A program made the translations under genes and the position numbers. Below are positions 21,945-32,327 of a stretch of 64,000 nucleotides of DNA, one piece after another. This stretch comes from Cyathus striatus. Taxonomy: Eukaryota; Basidiomycota; Agaricomycetes; Agaricales; Nidulariaceae. The notes beneath the pieces are model-generated. The model was not told where the DNA came from, did no database searches, and saw only the letters and a program-made list of their open reading frames with translations. The first letter of the stretch is position 1. Every line of letters starts with the position of its first letter. The stretch is from contig JAOVFP010000004.1 of NCBI GenBank assembly GCA_025738555.1, forward strand, positions 4,712,001 to 4,776,000, written 5' to 3'.

Positions 21945-22619
21945 CCCACTACTAGGCGAAATTTTTTTGCCACCACATAGTAAACTTAATGATACCGTGA
22001 CCCCAAAGAACTTAATGCAAACCATAAAACCATGAAATCTACCTACGTGTATGGATCAAAAAATCGAATAAGCAAAGTACATAGCTAAGCACTCATGAGG
22101 ATCTTCAATCCCAGGAGGTTTAATGTAATACTCATTCTCAATCTCCCATCCTCAAGGTGGAATTCACTGCTATATATTTCCTTTTATCCTACACTTGAAC
22201 AGCGGAAGCTTAACCGAGTGGAGTTCGTGCATCTTGATACGAGTACGGTTTTGAGCGCCTGCTATATGATTTTCCGGCAAGGACATCTTGTTCACTTTTT
22301 AGTGTAATTCCCGCTACCTTTTAAGGTAGTAGGGTTATGTAGGGCGATGAAAACTCGTTTTTTGCAGAGCGAACACCTCCCATCAACCGGAGTTTAAATA
22401 CACGTGGTTGCCAAAAACAATGGCAGCTAACAACAATTCCCACACATAATATCGGTCATTCCCGTATCCTAACATACTTACAAGTTCTTTTGTATTTTTA
22501 ATTTTACATCATTACTTTAAAGTTTTATGTTATATAGTAAGTTTAGTTATATCTTTTATATCAGAACACTTCATGGAATATACTATATATTTCCTTGTTT
22601 TATGAGTTTCCTAGGCCAT
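21945..22619. other. Unassigned, end of the tRNA-like array
   Basis: The first part (to about 22085) resembles sequence after the lone tRNA-like copy at 40868 (compare about 41085-41160: AACGCAAATC, TCTACCTA). No gene is recognised. The rest is AT-rich. Confidence 0.4.
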
Positions 22620-23242
22620 TGAAATTTCATGCCATGTTATGATGTTCAGAACCATCCTTTGATGACAAGATGACTCCTCACTGGAACATCATAGTATGGA
22701 TCCTCTCTTGTGAACTTTATGTGATCCCACATATTCTCTGACCAATTTTATATTTATTGTACCAGCTTGTAAGCCTTGGGCCAAGATAATAGTGAAGTTA
22801 TCAATAAGCAACACCTGCAGGTACTAAGGATGACTGGAATTTCTGGGATCATTAAGAATAAATTTATGTGATGTTTTCATGAAAATTAGTTTTATAGTGT
22901 GATGACCCATTCAATAAGTTTTCAATGATACACCTCAGGTAGCGGGCCTTGCTGCTAGTTGGCCTTATTGATTTATTCATTACCATAAGTACCTGCTCTT
23001 CATTCTACTCTCAAATAGTGGCAGGTTGGCCAAGTTAAATTCAGGTGTCTTAGCAAGGATTTTGAGCACAGTCCCAAAGGCCTGATGCTATGATATGTTG
23101 CTTGTCCATTATTTTGTTTTGTAATAAAAGTCTGCTAAAGTTATTAAGCTGAGGCCCAGTTCAACAATTGAGATTAAACAACATGGCATTTTAAATTGAT
23201 GCATTTGAGCTGAAGCGCTGACCAGTCACTAAGCAGAGCTCA
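22620..23242. other. CpG-depleted unassigned stretch beside the retrotransposon
   Basis: Only two CpG dinucleotides were noticed in about 620 bp, in contrast to the CpG-normal gene regions. The composition equals that of the adjacent retroelement, so this is probably an older, methylated repeat. No coding frame is preserved. Confidence 0.4.
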
Positions 23243-23605
23243 TGTAGCAAGAGCCTGTGACTGTTGAGAGTAATGGTTAGGTGTCTTGTCACATGGTAGA
23301 GGAAATAACTGGTTTAATGAATAATAATTCACTGATGATGCAGTTCTACTCTAAGGTCTTTTATACTACTCTGGAGGTCTGAGACTGGAAGAAACATAGT
23401 AAGTACCCCTTGAGACAACAGTATCTAGAGTCCTTTGTGGGAAGGCAAATGAATGTAAGTAGTGTAAGGCTGAGGAATGGTAAAAGGTTACGAGCTCGCA
23501 AAAGAAAGTGAAACAGGGACTAAGACGGTAATGAACAGAATGGTAATGAGCTGGGACTAAGAGAGAGAGAGATAATGAGTACATTCTTATGTCATGGGCA
23601 TTACA
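23243..23605 (-). repeat. 3' LTR, 363 bp
   Basis: Direct repeat of the LTR at 32328-34737. It begins TGTAGCAAGA and ends GGGCATTACA on the + strand (TG...CA ends). It has lost nearly every CpG that the other LTR retains, always as TG or CA. Confidence 0.92.
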
Positions 23606-23617
23606 TGTGCCCTCCAG
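23606..23617 (-). other. Polypurine tract next to the 3' LTR
   Basis: On the - strand TGGAGGGCACA lies immediately before the LTR start TGTAATGCCC, the expected place for the plus-strand primer. Confidence 0.5.
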
Positions 23618-23634
23618 GTATTCGAGAGAATGCC

Positions 23635-24147
23635 TCAATTGTCTTCAGTATTGGTGCCATTGGCCATGGAGAAGTCAGTGAGGTACTGATCATCTGGATT
23701 ATAGGAAGTGGAAGATCCCCAAGAGGCATTTGAAGTAGTGGGAAGAGGGGTGGAGGAAGTAGAGCCCCAAGATGTGCTGGCAGGCTTGTTTGGTTTGTTC
23801 CTCCTCTTGTTCAACTTGGAAGACAACATGTGATTAGCTTGTTTAGCAGCTTCTCGTGCAGCTTGATTGGCTTTACGATGTTGGTAAGATTGGCAGTTGC
23901 ATTCGAGGCAGTCAGAAGTGTCGAGAGCAAGGTGGAAAATGTGAGCCTGTTGCTGTGGGTCAGAGAGTAAGGAAGAAATTTTGTTGTTGGTGGCAGTAAC
24001 GGTGGTGTTGGCAACAACGGGGGCCATAGCAGCTACAGGAGCTACAGGTGGGGTGATGACTGGGGTGCTGGAAGCTGGCATGTTATTGGGAATGTGTGGA
24101 ATAGTGTCTGAGATAAAGAAGAATAAGTTGCTGATACATTCTTCCAT
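23635..24147 (-). pseudogene. Extra 3' frame of the retrotransposon, unknown function
   Basis: An open frame of up to 170 codons after the chromodomain, ending shortly before the 3' LTR. The first part is Pro/Ala/Thr-rich. The centre has LDTSDCLECNCQSYQHRKA with three closely spaced Cys and a His (a possible metal site) and a basic, Ala-rich helix. The tail is Ser/Thr/Trp-rich (TSWGSTSS, ASWGSS). Not part of the standard Gypsy domain set. It may be the pol C-terminus or a separate small product. Confidence 0.45.
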
Positions 24148-27100
24148 AATGGTAAATGTGTCGGTTGATGCCTCATAGGTGGAAAGTCAAGCTGGTCCAG
24201 CAGCAGCTTTGTTGAATAGAGACATGAATTCATTGTACCCAAGTGGTCTGGTAGTGGGATTTGTGCCATGAGCACAAAGGTGTTTATCATGTGCCAAGTA
24301 TTCCAATAATTGGTGATTTCCGCATCACAATTTGATCTGGGAGTTGGCAGTGTCACTGATTTCAATGTGCGAAGCAGTGATGCGAGTAATTGAGGGGTGG
24401 TCAATGTTGGTATGAAAGTGGTGAGCCATGATTTGAGGATGAATTTGAAATCTGAAGGCAAGTGAATGGAAGATGGTGGTATGAATGAAAGATATAAAGT
24501 GAGTGAAGATTTTAGAGAGCGAGATGGGGGATGAGGGAGTAGGTTTGAGCTCATCTTTATAGGTGAGCAGTACAATAGCCCCAATGAAGGCCTCTTCTTC
24601 ATCAATGTAAACTTGTTCATCGTCATGAGGAGGGTTGCCAGTTCCTTTTGGCAGATGAGCAATGTCCTTAGCACCTATGAGTTCAAGGTAAGTAGACAAC
24701 ACATTGAGATGTGAAATCTGGTAGTAGGGTAACCAGGTAATATCTCCAGTTTTCCACTTAATTTTGAACATAGCATCCTCTTTCAAACCAACATGGCTGA
24801 GAATAGATTCTACAGACCATTCTCCTTTGGAATCTTTGAAGTTACTGAGCTGGTTGTTCATTCATCCCAGGAATAAATGGTCATTGTTTGGAATGTGAAC
24901 ATGAAGAAGGGAGGAGTGGAATACATCATGTACTCCTCATTGCTTGAGATGAGCTGGCAGCTCAATGCAGAATGAATGGTTTTTGAAATTCTTCAGAATC
25001 CGATATGGCCCAATGAATTTGGGGATAAGTTTTCGAGCAAGTCCTTTTGGGAAACAAATGTTAGTCGATGAGACATAAATGAGATCACCTTTGGTAAAAG
25101 GTTCAGGTCATTGACAACAGTTTGCATCTCGTGTTTGCTTGACACACGTGGCTATGACACTATCATGAGTGGCCATAAGTATGAGTTTGCACTGGAGTGC
25201 AAAATTGTGGACTGAGGGGTATTCGTTGGTGGGAGCAGAGTCCCATATCATAGACCTAGGCATTTGGCCTGTGTTAAGGAAGAAGGAAGAAGGGTGAATA
25301 CCCTGTGCTTTCTGAGCATGCAGAGTTAATTGCGAATTCAACAGCTGGGAGTTGGGATACCCAATCTGTTTGTTTCTCATTTACACATTGCCTAAGCATC
25401 TGTGTTATGGTATGATTGGCGTGTTCAGTTGAGCCATCTGTTTGAGGGTGGTATGCACTTGACATCTGGAGTTTGCTACCTAATAAAGAATGTAAGTGTC
25501 CCCAGAATATACTAGTGAACAATACATCTCTATTGCTGACAATGTTCTTGGGAATTCCATGGTGCTTGTACATTGTCTCAAACATTAGTTCAGCAACCTG
25601 TTTTGCAGTGTAATCAGTCTGGCTGAGTACCAAATGTACCATACCTGTCATTAAGTGAATGATAACAGTGATAGAATCAAAAGTACCGTCTCAGTTACTG
25701 GAATGCTTTAGTGGTCCAACAAAGTCTATTCCAACTGATTCCCATGGGCATGCAGGAACAGGTAGCAGATTCAATAAACCATAAGGTTTTTGATTGTTAG
25801 GCTTGCTCCTTTTGCAAGTCATGCAAGTTTCACAGAATGCACACGTGTCAGAGACCATATCTTGCCACCAAATGTGATCTTTCAAATAGTCGATAGTTTT
25901 GGAGGGTCTGAAGTGAGCAAGAAGAGAGTGAGCCTCAGAAATAACAATTTCTCAAGCATTTCTTCCTTGGATGATAGTGTGAGGAATGCATAGGATCTTC
26001 CTGTCATTAGGGCCCTTCATAAAGATGAGTCCATCTTTAGTAACAGTAAAGTTCTTGTGGCCCTTAGGGTTGTCTAAGATAGCTTTGAAGGTAGAGTCGA
26101 ACTTGTATTGGTTTCTAATGCCATCGACAAGGTTGATATTGGGAAGATCAGCAAGAGCATCCATTAATGAAGCATGTTCAAAGGTGTACAAGTCATGTGT
26201 GTGATCATCTGTTTCCATTGATTGTTGTGGACTGTTGTTCTCAAGCAGAGTCTCATTCGATGTGGATTGGTCTGGTGTACTCCCACCCTCCCTTTGTTCT
26301 CGTGGTCCTTTGAGAACAAAGCAGTTTGCCATCTGTTTTGTGAATTCTTTTGCAGTTTCTGGCCAGCCTGTCTCAGCGCCAGGTATGTGTTTTCATTGGC
26401 ACTTTACAGGTGCAACAGGAGCTGATGCAGGCTTAGGCTCATGTACAGGTTGATGTACTACTGGGGCTGGTTCCTGTTGCACTACAGTGTGATTTTTTGA
26501 TGCCAATCGAGATGACCGATGGGAAGGTACATTGTTGGCTGAAGTATCTAACTTCAAAGGCTGACATTTTATTGCAGCTACAGCTTGGATACCTGAGAGG
26601 ATTGGCTCCAAGGTCGAGATCAGACCAGGAGAATCCTTGTTTACTACATCAAAATAGGTGTACTCACTAGGAGTGCAGACAGTACCTGGGTCATCATTGG
26701 AGTACAATCAGGATAGGGAGTCTGCAATGACGTTTTCAGCACCAGGTATGTACAAAACAGTGAAATCGAATTCACTGATTTTCTCAAGCCAGCATGCTTG
26801 TCGCCCTGATAAATTCTTTTGATTTAACAAGTGAACAAAACCTTTATGATCTGTTACCCACTGGAAGATAGTGCCTTGGAGGATATCTTGGTGTCATAAC
26901 ATTGTTTCAACACTGGCAAGCATCTCCACCTTGTGGGTTGGGTAATTCTGCTGTGCAGAATTGAGTTTTGCAGAGAAAAAAGCAGCAATTGTTGCTGTTT
27001 GAAGGCTCGTTGTTCAGTGTATGTCCACCGAAATGGAACAGTATCCCCAATGATAGCACTTAGGACTCCCATTGGAATCCAAACAAGTGGGAGGTTGTCA

Positions 27101-28700
27101 GCCAGATATCCTACTGAGCCAAGGAATCTGTGAAGTAAGTCGCAGTTGGTGGGTGTTTTCCAATTGATGACACAGTCAACCTTGTCAGGATCCATTTGGA
27201 TGCCATTGCAGTTGACAATTCATCCCAACAACTTCAATTCCTTGGGGAGAAAGTTCAGCTTCCACTTACTGAGGTACAATTGTTCTCATTTCAGTATATC
27301 AAGAACAAGTTTGACAAGTTTGATATGTTTGGGTAGTGTCCATGAAAAGATAACAATGTCATCCAAGTACACATACACAAACTTCCCAAGATGAGCTGAG
27401 AAGATATGGTTCATTAACACCTGGCATGTTGCTGGTGCATTAGTATCTCCCTGTTGGATAACTAGGCTGACCATATTTCCATCAGGGGTCATTACCGTGG
27501 AATGCTCAACATGTTCAGGGATGATACAGATCTGTTCAAATGCTCCTTTAAGGTCAAGAAGTGAAACAAATTCGCCCTCTGTCGCAACATGATGAAATAT
27601 ACTTTCAGGATCAGGAAGCGGGGAAGACATTTTCTTCATATTTTTGTTATGTTCCCTCAAGTCAAAGACTGTCTGAAGTTCAATCAGCTGTCCCTCCTTT
27701 CTTGGTTTAGGTAGCAATAGCATGGGAACTGTGTTACCTGCAGTAGTAATCTTCCATTGCCCTGTTTTGAGATAGGCATTACATTTTTCATGCCATAGCT
27801 CTTTGAGAGCTTCAGGGCATTTAGATGGTCTCCAAGGATAGATTTTTGTTTCGTCAATCAAGGGGATGGTGTGATTAATAACTCAGAAAGGAGGAAGTCC
27901 AGTCTCTTTGACCTCTTTGCAGAGGGGTTCAGCATATCAAAGGAGTTCCTCCTGAGCTCTGACTACTGGATCTGAGCTTGAGGTTTCAATAACGTGCAAT
28001 GAAATCATCATTATGGCTTTGCCTTTAAGAGGCAATGCACTATTATTACCTATTAGAATTCAGCATGAGTTCAGTCCAATACATACTTGGTGTTGGTACA
28101 ACCAAGGAGTACCAAGAATTGCATCATAACTGGTAAGATTGATTATGTCAAATGTATGACTTTCCTTGATAGACTGATATTCAAAGTCCACAGTTGTATG
28201 CAAGTTTATTACAGACCGAGATCCTTGCACAGCAAGTTGGAGACCCAATGGTTTGTCATGTTTGATTAATGGCACTTTCAATTGGGTCACTAATGTGGTT
28301 GACAGGAAATCCCCAATTGATCCAGAGTCAATCAGGGCATGTGCTGGATGACTGTTTATTTTCATGGTCAGGACTATTGGTTTGGGTACTAGGCGAGCTT
28401 TGTCCTTGTGGACAACTGAATTACACTGTAAAGCAGGATAGGTGCCTCTTGGTACTTGTACTCCATGTATCACCAACTTGTCCAAGAGCAGGAGATTGTC
28501 ATCAACAATGTCAGGGTTTGCAGCATGTCTCGCCCTCCATTGTCTTCTCCTACGCTCATTGTGTCTATGGGTTCTCTGTGTTCCTCTCCATTCGAAGTTA
28601 AATTCTTCGGAGGGGACAGTATTCCCAACAGCTGTTCTTGAAGGCCAGTCTAACCTATCTGGTTGCATGGAGCTACAAGTGAGGTAATCCCCCATGTGTA
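24148..28700 (-). pseudogene. Retrotransposon pol: protease, reverse transcriptase, RNase H, integrase, chromodomain
   Basis: Domains in order on the - strand: aspartic protease with HALIDSGSIGDFL (about 28350-28300); reverse transcriptase with the catalytic YVYLDDIVIFS (about 27380-27345); RNase H region with TDHKGFVHLL; integrase with zinc-finger cysteines CETCMTCKRSK, then GIDFVGPL, SNRD and DGSTEHANHTI supplying the D, D, E residues (25885-25274); chromodomain with DITWLPYYQI (about 24830-24700). The frame is broken by TGA at about 28060, 27286, 27220, 26708 and 25691, each where an Arg codon fits. Catalytic residues are otherwise intact, so inactivation looks recent relative to family divergence. 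Confidence 0.88.
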
Positions 28701-28710
28701 ACTCATACTA

Positions 28711-31700
28711 CTGGAGTAGGTTGAAAGTTGGGGACAAGAGTTTATTAATGGGAAGATATGATATGCATCTTCATAAATGGTCTTCAATGACAGCCTCACA
28801 CTGATTAAGTTTTGCGACAAAGTGATCATGGGGCCCAAATGGAGGGTAGAGGTTATCATGTGTGAATTGGTTTCGAGATAGAGAACTAGTGATGGATTCC
28901 TCATATATTTTCCAAGACGTATGAGATGGCTGGTTTTGGTGTTTCCAGTGGTTTGTGAGATGACATGCATGCTGACTAACCTCTTGGTTAGCCAACACTA
29001 ATGCAAACCATGAACCTATCTCAAACCCATCTTGTAGTAGTCATTCATATGGTAGGTATGCATGGGTTTTGCGCCATCCATCAATAATATCAATTAGATC
29101 TCCATTGGCTGTGAAATGCACAGAGAATTGATTTCTGACATGAGGGATTGGTAAATCCCCAGGGTATGGTTTACCCTTTTTGAGTAGGATTTCAATTGCT
29201 CTACACAGATAGTGTCACAATTCAATGCTTGTATAGTCTTCCTCAGAGTGCTCATAGTGACTAGGAGGATTTTTGGGTGTGGAACCACTTGAGGTATCAC
29301 TTGTAAAGTCATTAGGATAACATCCTATTGCTCCAGATCAGACTTGTTTCCAGTACCATCCCACAAGGTCAAAGTGGGGGTCTTTGAGGTGAGCTTTACT
29401 AATATAGATATTGCAGTTGGGGAAGTCCCAATTGTTAATTCTATATACTTCAGAGTTAGGTGCAGCACATTGCACATTAAAATGATAGTAATACTCAATT
29501 TCAGGATCAACTGTGGGGTAATACTTAGTGGTCCCATCACAAAGGAGGTGTTCAGCTACAGTTGCAGGAGCATCCCCCATGGCCATAGTACGAGATGGTC
29601 TATCATCTACATTATAATACCTAGTGGTATGTCGAGCATACCATTCTCCAATCCGAAAATGCAGATTTTTGAGCAGGGATATAGATACTTGGACTCCATG
29701 GCCGGTTCCTTGGTCATGGATCATATAATGTTGTGCATCGTGAGGTCTCACCATAAACTGCACCTGAACATTTCAATTAAGGCAGTATTCATTGGCAGGA
29801 TATGGCTGCATCTGGTGGAGTATCCAGTCAGCAACCATTGTGTAACTGTTGCCTATTGATGTCCATGGTTTATGCTCAGGATGGTATTCCATCCATGGAG
29901 CATCTTCATGCTGATATGCTTGCTCAACCACCATGCTGAAGAGAGCAAATTTTGCACCAAATGGAAGACTTTCGAGCTGCTCAGGCTCTTCTTCCATTTC
30001 TGGTTCTTCAACAACATCAATGTTAAAGTTGGAAATCCCTGGAGGTTTATTTGCGTTATTGGTCCTGACAGTTGAACCTTGAGGACAGTTGCGAGATAAG
30101 TGACCAGTTTCTCGGCACTTAAAACATTTTCCAGCAGCTAACAATTCTGAGCACTCTTTATCAGAGAGTTTGGCCAGTTCTTTAGACTTAGCACCATTGG
30201 TTCTCTGATTCTGTGGGGGACCATTCTGATGTTTGGGGTTATGATGCCCATTAGGTGGTGCTCGACTATTCCTATGTGAGGAATTGTGTTGGTTGGAATT
30301 GTTATTATTCTGATGGTGGAAATTATGCCCTCCATGTTGACCACCACTGTTATTAGGTCCTCCAGGACCTTTGTCTCCTCCGCTAGGTCCTCCAGGGCCT
30401 CCATTTCCATTACTCTGGTGGCAGCTAGCATGATGGCTCATGTTCTGAGCTACTTCAATTATTCGAGCAGCTTCAGCAACCTCTTCCCAAGATGACAGGC
30501 TTGGATTGAGTTTTTTGAGCCAAAGTTGTTCTTGGATTGAGACTTGGAAACCATCCCAGAGATGTTGGACCATCTCTCGAGGACTTATATTTCCAATAGA
30601 CTTAAGCAACTCATCAAGACTATGGGTATATTCAGAGATGGACATATTTCCTTGGTGGAAGGTTCTGAGTTTCTCATGTTGTGATTTGCAGTAATCTGTA
30701 GGGAAAAGATAATTGAACATTGCATGGAAGAACTCATCAAGCCTCCACTCAGAGTGATTAGCAGCTACTTTTTGTATGTAGAAATCATATGCTTTATCTG
30801 CCAAGAAATATGAGAGGACAAATACTTGTCTCTTTTTGGGGACTTTACCATCTTTGACATAGGCAGTTGCCTCATCCATGAAATGCTGGAAGGTATGGGC
30901 CTCAATAGTACCATCATACTCTTTTGGTTCCATGGGACAGATAATAGGGCAGCATGATTTGCACTTATGAGAGGAGTGATGTCTCCAGCTACTGCTCCTG
31001 TGGCGACAATGACAGTGATAGTTGTTATCATCACTATCCTCTGAGTCAGATGATTCACTAGGGTCAGATTCTGAACCACTAGGGTTTGGATCATTGTCTG
31101 ATGAAGGAGAGCTCGATGACGAGCTACCTGACTCAGATGGACTAGGAGTCCTAGCTTTACAACAGCAATGAGGTTTCTCAAAAGCTTTCCCCAAGTGACT
31201 GGAAGAGGGGACCTGATTAATTGGGTTGAGATTGTACCTTACATTATGAGTTCAGTGACTTGAGCTCAGGGTTACACTAGTGTGCGGATTAGCAGTGAAG
31301 TCAGCTATTTGCACAGTCCTGTAATTCTTTTTAGAAGGGGTTTCCTCCTCAGAGCTCGATTCCATCTCCTTGCGGCGCTTGGAAGCAGTCTTATGAGTCT
31401 TATGTTTCTTAGCAGTGTGGAATGAATCAAGTGCAGCTTGTTGATTGCCCACATCAAGATCAGATTCATTTAGTCCAGCATTGCCCCAGTTCCTAGGGTC
31501 TATGGCCTTTCCTTTGGATATAGTAGAAGGTTCCTCACTATGAGAGGAAGACCTATTGCTCTGCAATGCTACCCTTTTATTGTGTCACAAGATCCTTTCC
31601 TTTTCTTCAGGAGTCAATGCTCCAGCAGCAATACTTATGGTCTCTTTCTGTGCACTGGAAAGAGGCGGCTTCATGGATTTCTTAGAAATATCAGACTTCC

Positions 31701-32114
31701 TTCTTCACAGAGAGTCTAGGCTGCGTGACTTCCTTGGTTTCACTTTAATCCAAGGATTCAGGTTAATATCTTCATTCTCAGACAAGGGGGTCAAGGAAGT
31801 AACAGAAGATAGTGATTTCTCAGAATTGTCTACTAATATATTATCAGGTGTACCATTGGTTGAAATAGAACCAATGTCTCTCTAGGTACTGGATAAGTCT
31901 CTTCCACAGGGGAAGGAGGTCTCGAGGCCACAGTGTCTCTATAGGAACATTGTGGGGTCTCAGGGTTTCCATTTGTTCCTTGAACTGGAAATGCACTATT
32001 GGTGGAAAGGGTATTAGCAACACTAGAAGGAGGGTTAGGTGCACCAGTGGTTTGACTAGCAACAGCAGTGTTGCTGGTCTGGGCTCTAGTTTGGGCATGA
32101 GTAGCAGAAGGCAT
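28711..32114 (-). pseudogene. Retrotransposon gag region
   Basis: Starts at an ATG (32114-32112, MPSATHAQTRAQT). After Ser/Pro-rich and charged segments comes a capsid-like block (MEPKEYDGTIEAHTFQHFMD, about 30930), an acidic Ser/Asp stretch before it, a Gly/Asn/His-rich linker, and a CCHC zinc knuckle CFKCRETGHLSRNCP (about 30125-30080). The frame is interrupted by TGA codons near 31705, 31580, 31252, 29773, 29338, 29210, 29055 and 28771 and a TAG near 28711, plus a probable frame change near 31885. TGA always replaces an expected Arg and the TAG an expected Gln. The part after the knuckle (29760-28711) matches no domain I can name. Confidence 0.8.
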
Positions 32115-32327
32115 TTTTTCTAAATTTATAGCAGTTAGTTTTCTATAGACAAATTGAAATGGACCAAAGATTTTTTATGAGATTTTGTTGCAGGTGTGAC
32201 AGTTGATTTGGATGATCAGTCCAAAGGGTTCCAGTCACAAGAGTGGGGTTTACGAGAGAGAGTTAAGAGAGTTGAGAAAGAGTAGATAAGAGAGTTTTGA
32301 GTAGAGTTGTTGTAGAGTTAAAAAATA

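Noticed and set aside
24148..32114. In-frame TGA codons as programmed readthrough or a TGA recoding in the retroelement
   Set aside because: The LTRs show the same C-to-T change at CpG, the host genes use TGA as a stop, and a TAG and a frame change also occur, so mutation explains the stops.
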